This document shows, in pieces, positions 1 through 6,817 of a DNA stretch of 19,852 nt (its first letter is position 1; each line of letters opens with the position of its first letter). Source of the stretch: Granulosicoccus sp964435305 (GTDB taxonomy: Bacteria; Pseudomonadota; Gammaproteobacteria; Granulosicoccales; Granulosicoccaceae); contig CAYSZH010000080.1 of NCBI GenBank assembly GCA_964435305.1, positions 1 through 19,852 on the forward strand, in the 5' to 3' direction. The notes beneath the pieces were generated by a model that saw only the letters and a program-made list of their open reading frames with translations, had not been told where the DNA came from and ran no database searches. Made by a program: the position numbers and the translations under genes.

Positions 1-60
1 GTTTATCCGAATGTTTATCCGAATGTTTATCCGAATGTTTATCCGAATGTTTATCAGAAC
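1..60. repeat. 12-bp tandem repeat, four perfect copies plus one diverged, coding (SDKH)n in imuA
   Basis: The unit gtttatccgaat is repeated perfectly at 1-12, 13-24, 25-36 and 37-48, with a fifth copy at 49-60 carrying two changes (gtttatcagaac). The array touches the window edge, so the true copy number is unknown. Because the unit is 12 bp it keeps the imuA frame and encodes the tetrapeptide Ser-Asp-Lys-His repeatedly on the minus strand. Such arrays usually change copy number by slippage; here that would lengthen or shorten a hydrophilic insert and not break the frame. Confidence 0.95.
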
Positions 61-289
61 GACTGCCAGATGTGATTTGTTGTAAGGCGGGCAGTAAGAG
101 GCTGAATTCTCCAATGCCTTCTTGTTGTACCAGTAACTCGGTTACGTTACCAATGCTCCAACCGCCAGATGGCAATACCTGGTTAAGTTGCGAAAACCCA
201 GTGTCGATTGATGCATAATCGTTGTACTGATCGCGACCTCGCCATAAAGAGGGTTGTGATTTAAGCAGCTCATCGAGTGCGGAATTCAT
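1..289 (-). CDS. imuA: ImuA, translesion-synthesis accessory protein (5' part only; runs off the window)
   Basis: N-terminal 96 or so residues of an ImuA/SulA-like (RecA-fold) protein; the rest lies beyond base 1. ImuA partners ImuB and DnaE2 in SOS-induced error-prone repair. Visible support: the early W-R-G-R motif (residues 17-20), then a segment ending in LPSGGW and a following TELL-(V/I)-x(5)-GIGE-x-SLLLPAL stretch, which is the order I know from ImuA proteins. The gene starts at the ATG at 289-287, 41 bp downstream of the lexA stop codon, so it is probably co-transcribed with lexA from the SOS-controlled promoter. After the LLLPALQQ segment the sequence enters an in-frame (SDKH)n repeat that I do not know from other ImuA proteins. 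A SulA-type cell-division inhibitor is the alternative, since lexA-sulA pairs exist in pseudomonads, but the WRGR and SGGW motifs favour ImuA. Confidence 0.75.
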   Translation of the reverse strand, partial: MNSALDELLKSQPSLWRGRDQYNDYASIDTGFSQLNQVLPSGGWSIGNVTELLVQQEGIGEFSLLLPALQQITSGSRSDKHSDKHSDKHSDKHSDK

Positions 290-330
290 ACTGGACTGTT
301 GATGCTTATATTCTGGGCGTATTCTGGTTG

Positions 331-936
331 TTAATGTTCCAGGCGCAAAACGCCAACATAAACACCTTCTATAGAGAAATCTTGCTCGCGTAAATCTACC
401 CGGATAGGTTCAAACTCTTCGTTTTCTGGTAGTAGGGTTACTATGTTGCCGCGCTTGCGGAAACGTTTGACCGTGACTTCATCATCTACACGTGCCACCA
501 CTATTTGATTGCTGTGTACATCGTTTGTGGCGTGCACTGCCAGTAAATCACCATCGAGAATGCCTACATCACGCATACTCATACCTTGCACACGCAGCAG
601 ATAATCTGCATGAGGGTAGAAGAGATCTGGTGTGACTTGCACATGTTCTTCTATATGTTCCTCAGACATGATGGGCTCGCCAGCTGCCACACGACCCACT
701 AGCGGCAAGCCCTCGTTTTCGATGTCTTCTACTACGCGAATGCCGCGCGATGTACCCGAAATAAGCTCGATAGCGCCCTTTTTTTCCAGCGCACGCAGGT
801 GATCTTCAGCCGCCGTAGGTGAACGAAAGCCAAAGTAATCGCAAATATCGGTTCTGGTGGGCGGAAAGCCCGTAGATGCGATATGCGACTGTATCATCAG
901 CAAGATTTCTTGCTGGCGCTTGGTGAGGTTATGCAT
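331..936 (-). CDS. lexA: LexA repressor, SOS master regulator and self-cleaving protease
   Basis: Represses SOS genes until RecA filaments trigger self-cleavage. The 201-residue protein is close to the E. coli length (202). An N-terminal winged helix (about 1-70) is followed by the peptidase S24 domain. The cleavage bond Ala85-Gly86 lies in GRVAAGEP, the nucleophile is Ser120 in GMSMRD and the general base is Lys157 in DDEVTVKR; each sits one residue from its E. coli counterpart. The frame is open further upstream, but I choose the ATG at 936-934 because it gives the classical N-terminus (MHNLTKRQQE) and because the SOS box lies just upstream of it, inside the longer version. The gene is followed 41 bp later by imuA, suggesting one damage-inducible operon. 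Confidence 0.96.
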   Translation of the reverse strand: MHNLTKRQQEILLMIQSHIASTGFPPTRTDICDYFGFRSPTAAEDHLRALEKKGAIELISGTSRGIRVVEDIENEGLPLVGRVAAGEPIMSEEHIEEHVQVTPDLFYPHADYLLRVQGMSMRDVGILDGDLLAVHATNDVHSNQIVVARVDDEVTVKRFRKRGNIVTLLPENEEFEPIRVDLREQDFSIEGVYVGVLRLEH

Positions 937-961
937 GGCACTTTCCAGTGGTATTTCGATA

Positions 962-981
962 TACTGATTATATTTACAGTT
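962..981 (-). promoter_or_regulatory. SOS box (LexA operator) in front of lexA-imuA
   Basis: On the minus strand the sequence reads CTGT, eight A/T-rich bases, then TCAG, flanked by A and TA. This matches the CTGT-N8-ACAG gammaproteobacterial SOS box with one mismatch. It ends 25 bp before the lexA ATG, where a promoter-overlapping operator belongs, so lexA and the linked imuA are probably autoregulated. Confidence 0.85.
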
Positions 982-1185
982 ATTGGAAATTGCAAGCAAG
1001 GAAGATAATCAACACGCAGGAATACCCAGCATCTGCTGAATTAGGCAGATAGTCGGTATATCCATTCGGACGTTGGGACTTGAGTAACGGAAGAGGCCTC
1101 AATGAAGGGCCACAGCCTTTTCTAATTGACGATCATTGTCAGTTCAGTCCAAATGATGATGTGCACCTTCATATGATAGCAATCT

Positions 1186-1872
1186 CTAGCTTTCCAGGCT
1201 GAAGGCTAAATCGAAAGCGCGTTGACCCTTTGAGTTAAACTTGATTACTCGACTTTTAGTATCTCGTTTTACCCAATTTAAATTCTCGAACTGGTTAAGA
1301 AAGGCTCTGCCAAGACTGCCCGCGAGATGCGAACGGCGCTCGCTCCAATCAAGACACTCTTTACACATTATTGATCTGGATGCCTGTAGCTTATCAAGGT
1401 CTATACCAAAATCTCGAATAAAATCCTCCCCAGCTTTTGAAAGTATAAGGTTACCGTTTTTGTGGTGAAGGTACTTGTGAGACAGCAGGCTATCGTAAAG
1501 CTGTATGCCTTTGATTCCGGCTAAGTGGTTATAACAAACTCGTGCATTGCACATAGCCGAGTCATTGGGGCCAGTGCGTATTTTGAGAGGCTCCTTGTCT
1601 GCGCTAAGCCCCATAAGAGTTTCTAATAAAGAAGCCACTTCTTCGTTAGCTAAAGAAAAGTACTTATGGCGTCCTTGTTTTCGCAAAATTAATAAGCCGC
1701 CATTTTCCAGCTTGGCAAGATGGCTTGTTGCGGTCTGAGCAGTTACACCGGCTTCTCTTGCAAGTTCGGAGGCGGTCAATGCTTTTCCATGCATCAAGGT
1801 CGATAACATTCTTGCACGTGTGTTGTCGCCCAGCAAAGCACCTATTCTTGCAATATTTGGCGTGAAGTCCAT
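1186..1872 (-). CDS. ArsR-type winged-helix transcriptional regulator with cysteine-containing C-terminal domain
   Basis: A 228-residue regulator, about twice the size of minimal ArsR repressors. Residues 1-90 form a winged helix: LGDNTRARML, then TASELAREAGVTAQTATSHLAKLE as recognition helices and RKQGRHKYF as the wing. The C-terminal half carries the CYNHLAG and CKECLDWSERRSHLAG motifs, with cysteines at MCNARVC and MCKEC. I know these motifs from a family of long ArsR-like regulators of unknown inducer; they could bind metal or sense redox or an electrophile, which is inference. It is transcribed away from a NIPSNAP gene across a 93-bp gap, so it may control that gene as well as itself. 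The ATG at 1872-1870 begins the conserved N-terminus. Confidence 0.85.
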   Translation of the reverse strand: MDFTPNIARIGALLGDNTRARMLSTLMHGKALTASELAREAGVTAQTATSHLAKLENGGLLILRKQGRHKYFSLANEEVASLLETLMGLSADKEPLKIRTGPNDSAMCNARVCYNHLAGIKGIQLYDSLLSHKYLHHKNGNLILSKAGEDFIRDFGIDLDKLQASRSIMCKECLDWSERRSHLAGSLGRAFLNQFENLNWVKRDTKSRVIKFNSKGQRAFDLAFSLES

Positions 1873-1965
1873 AGTTCGATGGTAACCGAAGCATCCTTCG
1901 TATTCAATGCGGTAATGTCAATTTAGCGACAACTAACATTGCACTACAACGAGGAAGATTTATAC

Positions 1966-2283
1966 ATGCTGACCTGCATTATTTCTTACCAAATAGACCC
2001 TACAAAAAAATCACAATTTGAACAATACGCCCGTAATTGGGGCCAGGTTATCCCTGCATGTGGTGTTGATCTGATTGGGTACTATGCGCCTTGCGAGGGA
2101 TCAACCACCTTGGCTTACGGAATCTACAACATTGAGAGTCTCGCGGAGTATGAGCAATACCGCGCTCGTTTATCAAAACATCCATTAGGGCAGGAGAATT
2201 ATGCATTTGCTCAACGTGAGAAATTTATAATACGTGAAGATCGAACCTTCGTAACCCTTGCATCAACACCAATGGTAACGTGA
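1966..2283 (+). CDS. NIPSNAP family protein
   Basis: A small 105-residue protein with the ferredoxin-like alpha/beta fold of the NIPSNAP family (dimeric alpha+beta barrel group). Family features visible are the opening CIISYQIDPTKKSQFEQYA strand-helix, the WGQVIPACG turn, the GYY strand and the C-terminal YRARLSKHPLGQENYAFAQ segment. The molecular function of bacterial NIPSNAP proteins is not established. The start is the ATG at 1966, preceded by a good GAGGAAG ribosome-binding site; a TTG at 1939 is in frame but has no such site. It is divergent from the ArsR-type regulator, its probable controller. Confidence 0.85.
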   Translation: MLTCIISYQIDPTKKSQFEQYARNWGQVIPACGVDLIGYYAPCEGSTTLAYGIYNIESLAEYEQYRARLSKHPLGQENYAFAQREKFIIREDRTFVTLASTPMVT

Positions 2284-2649
2284 TTACTCCATGATCGCGC
2301 TCATTTATTGAAGCAGCACTGTTCGCCAATCAGAAAAAACTTAATCTCCATTTTGCTTGCTATAGAATGTTACGCTAAGCGTTAGAACTCAAAGATCAAT
2401 GTGGAAGCTCACGAATTTCCATAACTAGATGTTTCAGGTGTTGGGGATAGAGAATGGATATTTCGAATCCGATGAAAAGACAATGCGTTTATAGCGCAGT
2501 TAGCTACTCGGTCACGAACAGCGCAGGCTTCGGCGATTATTTCAGATTATTTCAGATTATGTTGAGCAGTATGAACAGCAGTTTCGATCACTGTTTACGA
2601 ACAATACTGAATTTCTTGTCTTCGTGAAGAGGTTCTTACATGCCCATTG
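2284..2649 (+). pseudogene. 356-bp gap holding a possible decayed reading frame upstream of the LysE-family gene
   Basis: No intact gene of normal size lies between the NIPSNAP stop and the LysE-family start. A protein-like segment can be followed across frames: a short ATG frame at 2429-2494, a second frame from about 2476, then a third frame ending at the TGA at 2647-2649, which overlaps the LysE-family ATG. The last shift falls exactly on a 10-bp direct duplication (gattatttca at 2535-2544 and 2545-2554). With one copy removed, the frame from 2476 reads through without a stop for about 54 codons, including the stretch IISDYVEQYEQQFRSLF. I do not recognise the protein. A different 57-codon ATG frame (2454-2627) is also open, so this could all be chance or leader sequence. 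Confidence 0.25.
2535..2560. repeat. 10-bp tandem duplication (2.6 copies)
   Basis: The unit gattatttca occurs at 2535-2544 and 2545-2554, followed by the partial copy gattat at 2555-2560. Ten is not a multiple of three, so gain of a copy shifts any reading frame across it. Confidence 0.9.
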
Positions 2650-3272
2650 AAACATACCTCATTTACCTATCTGCGGTTTTTGTGTTTTTCGCAACTCCGC
2701 CTGATACAAGTCAGCTACTGATTATCTCTAACAGCATTCGATATGGGTTGCGTCGAAGTGCTTTTACTATCATTGGCGATCTAAGCGCGAATTGCATTCA
2801 GATGACAGCCGCCGCATTTGGGCTTGCCGCCATAATTACCACATCAGCTCATGCTTTCATCCTGATTAAATGGCTAGGCGTTTGTTATCTTGCCTTCATC
2901 GGACTTAAGTTGATTTTTTCCAGTGAACAGGGCCGACACACGCACTCCAGAGTTTCCGGGAATAGTATTCAACTGTTCCGACAGGGGTTTGTTACATCGA
3001 TGGCAAACCCGTTTGCCATCGTTTTCTTCGGTGCCTTGTTTCCCCAGTTTATCGACGTAATGCGGCCTGTGTTTCCACAGCTTTTTATTTTAGGTGTTAC
3101 TTACCTTGTCGTAGATGGGCTTTTGCTAATCGCCTGGGGGTTTCTCGGTGATCGGGCTGCGAGCGTACTTGCAAATTATTCCGTTAGTTTAGTCAATAAA
3201 GTATGTGGTGGTCTGATGCTTGGAGCGGCTTTGCTACTGTCGTCAAAAGATATCGGAAATCAACCCCAGTGA
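2640..3272 (+). CDS. LysE/RhtB family inner-membrane exporter
   Basis: A 210-residue, strongly hydrophobic protein with about six membrane segments, the usual size of LysE/RhtB amino-acid and metabolite exporters. Family features are an N-terminal helix ending in ATPPD, close to the family PGP(N/D) motif but with the first glycine replaced by proline; the GLRRSAFTIIGDLSAN segment; the LIKWLGVCYLAFIGLKL helix; and the FRQGFVTSMANPFAIVFFGALFPQF block. The ATG at 2640 has an AGAGG site 7 bp upstream. The substrate cannot be read from the sequence; homoserine, threonine, lysine or another small amine are the family options. The possible remnant upstream overlaps its start. Confidence 0.88.
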   Translation: MPIETYLIYLSAVFVFFATPPDTSQLLIISNSIRYGLRRSAFTIIGDLSANCIQMTAAAFGLAAIITTSAHAFILIKWLGVCYLAFIGLKLIFSSEQGRHTHSRVSGNSIQLFRQGFVTSMANPFAIVFFGALFPQFIDVMRPVFPQLFILGVTYLVVDGLLLIAWGFLGDRAASVLANYSVSLVNKVCGGLMLGAALLLSSKDIGNQPQ

Positions 3273-3293
3273 TCAATGCTAGGGATTTGATGC

Positions 3294-3332
3294 TGGGTAG
3301 ATTACCCAAGTAACAAGGTAGCTTACCCGGTA
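3294..3332. promoter_or_regulatory. Cluster of GGTA-N3-TACC dyads, probable operator for the serine hydrolase gene
   Basis: Two perfect dyads, TGGGTA-gat-TACCCA (3294-3308) and GGTA-gct-TACC (3317-3327), have centres 21 bp apart, about two helical turns. A third, inverted arrangement TACC-c-GGTA follows directly at 3324-3332. The cluster sits between the LysE-family stop (3272) and the serine hydrolase ATG (3391). It looks like a tandem operator for a dimeric repressor. No T run follows, so a terminator is less likely. Confidence 0.5.
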
Positions 3333-3390
3333 GTTGGGTCTGTCGCTTTACTGCCTTAAGTCACTGAACAAAGGATCTGGATATTTGCCT

Positions 3391-4602
3391 ATGTGTCGAA
3401 TTGTCTCGCTATTGTGTGTTTGTCTGCTGTTTGCTAGCTGTGCAGTGTTGCCGCCCAAGCTCCATCTGCCTGAAACAGTATCCAGTATTAGTGAGCTAGA
3501 ACCCTTTTTAAACAAGGCCGTTGCAAAGCAAGCGCCACCGAGTATTTCGATTGCCGTTGTTAAAGATAAACAAGTTGTTTATTCAAATGCATTTGGCCAT
3601 GCCGATGCTGATCAGAAAATTCCCGCCACACCTGACACTGTTTATCAGTGGTGGTCGATCACCAAGTTGTTTACCGCTGTAGCGATTCTTCAGTTGCAAG
3701 AGAAAAAGCAGTTGTCGATAGATGACCCAGTGTTGAAATACCTGCCCACCTTCACAACAAGAGGAAAAAACGTTGACCCTGCTCAAATAAGTATAAAACA
3801 GTTGCTTAGCCACAGCTCAGGCTTAGGAGATATTGGCCTGTCTATCCTGGGCTGGATACATTTCGATGGCGATCCTCATCCCGATCAAACGGAGTTGTTC
3901 AACAATACTGTGAATAAATACAACAAACTCAAAGCAAAGCCGGGAGAGAAGGGTAGCTATTCCAATTTTGGCTACCTTGCGTTGGCAGCCGTCATTGAAT
4001 CTGTTAGCAGCATGCCTTACGAAGAGTACATTCTGAAATTTATCTTGCAGCCTCTTGGTATGGATAACACGGGTTTTGTATATTCTCCTCAAATGAAGGC
4101 CGCTGAAGCGACAGGCTCGCATCCGAGTGATTTGATTAGTAAGCTAGTGCCGCTCTTTTTGGATACTGACCGAGCTGTCGAACGCAAACGAAAGGGTATT
4201 CTTTGGTTTAATCCTGTGTACAGCGATCAGAAAGGCGCGAGTGGTTTAATTGGGCCGGCAACCGACTTAATAAAATTCATGATGCTATTTCTCCCCAGTG
4301 ATGAAATTACGGCTAAGCCGATTCTAAGCAGAGACAGTATTGCCCTTATGCAGTCACCTGTAATTAGTGTTGATAAAAGCCCCGCGCCAGCAAGCGAACT
4401 TCAATTTGGCTTGGGGTGGTTCATTGGTGAATCCAATGGAGAACTGACGCTGAATCATGGTGGTACCGGTATGGCTTATATATCAATGTTGATTCTGTAT
4501 CCAGCTGAAAATATCGGTACGGTCGTTATGGCAAACAGTACCTATCTTGGTAGAACAATGGGTTTCAGACTGAGTCAGTTACTGCGCCAGATCAGTTGGT
4601 AG
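3391..4602 (+). CDS. Lipoprotein serine hydrolase, beta-lactamase class C / S12 family
   Basis: A 403-residue protein of the penicillin-binding-protein-like serine hydrolase family (EstB, D-aminopeptidases, class C beta-lactamases). The catalytic motifs are all present: S89-I-T-K92 (SxxK), Y190-S-N192 (YxN) and H356-G-G358 near the C-terminus, at family spacing. The N-terminus MCRIVSLLCVCLLFASC is a short lipoprotein signal; FASC is an acceptable though not ideal lipobox, so the protein is probably anchored in a membrane facing the periplasm. I start at the ATG at 3391, since the in-frame TTG at 3334 would bury the signal peptide. An AAGGA lies 15 bp upstream, a long spacing. The substrate is unknown; esterase or peptidase activity is more likely than resistance. 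A GGTA/TACC dyad cluster upstream suggests regulation. Confidence 0.85.
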   Translation: MCRIVSLLCVCLLFASCAVLPPKLHLPETVSSISELEPFLNKAVAKQAPPSISIAVVKDKQVVYSNAFGHADADQKIPATPDTVYQWWSITKLFTAVAILQLQEKKQLSIDDPVLKYLPTFTTRGKNVDPAQISIKQLLSHSSGLGDIGLSILGWIHFDGDPHPDQTELFNNTVNKYNKLKAKPGEKGSYSNFGYLALAAVIESVSSMPYEEYILKFILQPLGMDNTGFVYSPQMKAAEATGSHPSDLISKLVPLFLDTDRAVERKRKGILWFNPVYSDQKGASGLIGPATDLIKFMMLFLPSDEITAKPILSRDSIALMQSPVISVDKSPAPASELQFGLGWFIGESNGELTLNHGGTGMAYISMLILYPAENIGTVVMANSTYLGRTMGFRLSQLLRQISW

Positions 4603-4885
4603 CTACCAGTCATCGTTTACGCCGCCGCACGCTTGGCTTTACTGGTCAAGGTATGCCGGAGCCAAATTGAGACACGCACTAAAGTAGTGCGAATTGGCTA
4701 GCGCAATTAATAGTCAATTAAAATTTCTTAAGATGTTGATATTTATCAATTAAAACGGAGAGCTTGATCAAATTTGAATGTTTAAAGCAAAATATTAACT
4801 TGCATGAGTCATATTATTTCAGTAGCTTTACGTAATACATATAGGTATGTCGCTGACAATGGCGGTTTAAAAGAGGTAAAAAATC
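4603..4885. promoter_or_regulatory. AT-rich regulatory gap with three inverted repeats upstream of the OmpR-type gene
   Basis: No gene was found in these 283 bp. They contain a perfect hairpin or dyad cgcacta-aag-tagtgcg (4675-4691), immediately followed by AATTG-gctagcg-CAATT (4692-4708), and then TTGATA-tt-TATCAA (4736-4749). The first may end transcription of the serine hydrolase gene, although no T run follows. The others lie in AT-rich DNA suited to a promoter or operator for the regulator at 4886. Confidence 0.45.
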
Positions 4886-5578
4886 ATGGATGCATGTCAG
4901 GCAAACCATAACCAAGTCACCGTTGTCACAAGCAATTCGGCTCAAAAGGAACTGATTGCCAATATTCTAAATCGATCAGCCCACTCACTGCGATTTGTCG
5001 ATCATGTTAGCCAAGTCAATACGCTTATACATAAAACATCAGACGTTGTTGTATGCCATCAAGTTAGTTCAAGCACTCCCAAACCTGAAATTCCAAAACG
5101 TCTTGGTGATGAACGAATCATCGTTCTTTCAGATAGTAAGGATGAACAACGTATCGTGCAGGCTTTAGAGCAAGGTGCACACCATTATTTCAATATCAAT
5201 GAATCTGGCAGAGTATTAGGGGTCCGAGTAGAGGCCGCCATGAGGCGAGATTACGCGCAGTTCAAAAGTCAGTCTGAATTCTTCCCTTATAAATTTTGCG
5301 CGGTTAAACGACAAGTAGAGGTTAGCGGGAAGAGAGTGCAGCTGAACCCGCGAGAATTTGATTGTGCTCACTACCTGTTCACTCACTGCAACCGCATAAT
5401 TGAAGTTGAGGAATTGATGGTCTCTGTTTGGGCATTGCCACCAGATGTAGACACACGTCGTATCGATACCGCAATGTCCAGATTAAGAAAAAAATTAGCA
5501 CTTAACACCCGAGAGCATGGTTGGTTTTTAAACCGTGTACGCGGTATTGGATTCCAACTAACTAATGAAGCGGCATAG
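4886..5578 (+). CDS. Orphan OmpR/PhoB-type DNA-binding protein with degenerate receiver domain
   Basis: A 230-residue protein with the two-domain plan of OmpR-family response regulators. The C-terminal winged helix (about 130-226) is well kept: LNPREFDCAHYLF, then VEELMVSVWALPPDVDTRRIDTAMSRLRKKL and a GWFLNRVRGIGFQL hairpin. The N-terminal domain (about 10-118) keeps the fold pattern but not the chemistry. The acidic pair after strand 1 is replaced by TSNS, the phosphorylated Asp of strand 3 falls on His in DVVVCHQV, and the strand-5 Lys is replaced around FNINES. Phosphorylation as in a normal two-component system is therefore unlikely. No histidine kinase gene is adjacent. The ATG at 4886 has AGAGG upstream. 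It is known that such atypical regulators can respond to ligands or act constitutively; which applies here is unknown. Confidence 0.85.
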   Translation: MDACQANHNQVTVVTSNSAQKELIANILNRSAHSLRFVDHVSQVNTLIHKTSDVVVCHQVSSSTPKPEIPKRLGDERIIVLSDSKDEQRIVQALEQGAHHYFNINESGRVLGVRVEAAMRRDYAQFKSQSEFFPYKFCAVKRQVEVSGKRVQLNPREFDCAHYLFTHCNRIIEVEELMVSVWALPPDVDTRRIDTAMSRLRKKLALNTREHGWFLNRVRGIGFQLTNEAA

Positions 5579-5708
5579 CGACTAAGTTTGTTGCTTATCT
5601 TCTAAAACGAATTGAATGTGGGGTGTGGAAAAATAGTGCGCCTCAATTTAACATAAAATAAATGCGCTGTTGAAGTCGAAGTATTGACATGAGCTTTAGT
5701 TTTAGCCA

Positions 5709-5732
5709 AGTGGCAATTAACAAGATGCCACT
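5709..5732 (-). terminator. Weak hairpin at the end of the LysR-type gene
   Basis: AGTGGCA (5709-5715) and TGCCACT (5726-5732) form a perfect 7-bp stem with a 10-base loop, overlapping the stop codon of the minus-strand regulator. No run of T follows on that strand, so terminator function is uncertain. Confidence 0.3.
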
Positions 5733-6666
5733 ACATTGCCGCTTCACTAAACAACCAGGTTTTAAAGGCGTTCACACTTTCGCTGATTTCTGCGCCATCA
5801 AGGCTGACAACATGGTAGGCATGCTCCACCTCCATCTGTAAATCGAACAGTTTTACCAGTTGATTTTTTTCAATGTCATTTTGCGCAAGCTTATCTAAGG
5901 TCAGTACCACGCCTTGACCCTCGACTGCAGCGGCCAAGGCAAGCAGTACACTATTAAAGTACAAGTTGTGATCACACTTCATATCATCAAGACCAGCATT
6001 TTTTAACCAGCCTTCCCACTTTGGACGACCTTCGTATGGGCTTTCGTCATGTAGCAATGTATGCCTTGCGAGATCATTGGGTTCTTTAAGTGGAGCTGAA
6101 TGTTGCTCATCGAGAAGACGCGGACTGCACAGGGTAATCGCATCTACATCCATAAGCTTCTCGACAATACAGCCAGGGTAGTTACCGCTGCCAAATCGTA
6201 TCGCCACATCGATATTGTTGGCTTTGAGAATCTCTGCACTCAGGGAAGGCGCGGTACTATCAGAATCCACCAGGCTGACACTGCCGGAAATGCGCAAATC
6301 GATCTTTGGATAAGCTTCACGGAATCTGTGCATGCGCGGCATAAGCCATTTTGAAGCAAAGGAAGGTGATGTCCAGATGTCCAGCACGGCATCGCCGGTA
6401 TCGGATTTAATCCGGTCAATAGCTTCTTCAAGACTCTGGAAGCCAAGTTGCATTTGAGCAAGGCCGGCCTGACCTGAGTCTGTTAACGTCAGGCCTCTAT
6501 TCATACGGTGGAATAGTTGCACATCAAGCAGATCTTCCAGCTGTCTGATCTGCTGACTGATCGCGGCGGGAGTGACATGGAGTTCATCTGCGGCTTTGCT
6601 AAAACTGCCGTGTTTAGCAGCGATAACAAAGGCGTGCAGAGCGTTATAGGGGAGTGCGCGGGCCAT
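5731..6666 (-). CDS. LysR-family transcriptional regulator, GcvA-like
   Basis: A 311-residue LysR-type regulator of normal length. The N-terminal helix-turn-helix reads LHAFVIAAKHGSFSKAADELHVTPAAISQQIRQLEDLLDVQLF, with the GcvA-type opening ARALPYNALHAF and the HRMNRGLTLTDSG linker. The effector-binding domain (about 92-305) contains VLDIWTSPSFASKWLMPRMHRF and a later GQGVVLTL block, both typical of the GcvA subgroup. Despite the resemblance, no glycine-cleavage gene is near, so GcvA function should not be assumed. It is divergent from the double-DUF1127 gene, a layout in which LysR regulators commonly control the partner. No clear ribosome-binding site precedes its ATG. Confidence 0.9.
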   Translation of the reverse strand: MARALPYNALHAFVIAAKHGSFSKAADELHVTPAAISQQIRQLEDLLDVQLFHRMNRGLTLTDSGQAGLAQMQLGFQSLEEAIDRIKSDTGDAVLDIWTSPSFASKWLMPRMHRFREAYPKIDLRISGSVSLVDSDSTAPSLSAEILKANNIDVAIRFGSGNYPGCIVEKLMDVDAITLCSPRLLDEQHSAPLKEPNDLARHTLLHDESPYEGRPKWEGWLKNAGLDDMKCDHNLYFNSVLLALAAAVEGQGVVLTLDKLAQNDIEKNQLVKLFDLQMEVEHAYHVVSLDGAEISESVNAFKTWLFSEAAM

Positions 6667-6707
6667 TGTTTTCTAGCTTTAAGTTTTCCTAAACCGTGCT
6701 TCAAGAA

Positions 6708-6769
6708 ACTATCGTTTGTTGATAGTGCCAACACACCTTATTGTCTCATGGTACTGGTCGATAAGACCA
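6708..6769. promoter_or_regulatory. Two dyads between the LysR-type gene and the DUF1127 gene
   Basis: ACTATC-gtttgtt-GATAGT (6708-6726) is a perfect 6-bp dyad whose size suits a LysR-type recognition site. TGGTC-gataa-GACCA (6755-6769) is a second dyad 38 bp further on. Both lie in the 151-bp divergent promoter region, so they are candidate sites for the adjacent regulator. Confidence 0.45.
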
Positions 6770-6817
6770 ACAAAGCCGATGTGGCAAGTAAAGCACAATT
6801 GATTAGGAGATAGTTGC

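Noticed and set aside
937..999. Longer lexA start giving 222 residues
   Set aside because: The extra 21 codons contain the SOS box, which must lie in the promoter; the ATG at 936 gives the standard LexA N-terminus.
1887..1900. cgaag-catc-cttcg dyad between the ArsR-type and NIPSNAP genes as operator
   Set aside because: It is only 5 bp per arm and solitary, close to what chance gives. The position is suggestive but not enough.
3391..4602. Acquired beta-lactamase resistance gene
   Set aside because: The SxxK/YxN/HxG set is shared by many esterases and peptidases, the protein is a lipoprotein, and no mobile element is near.
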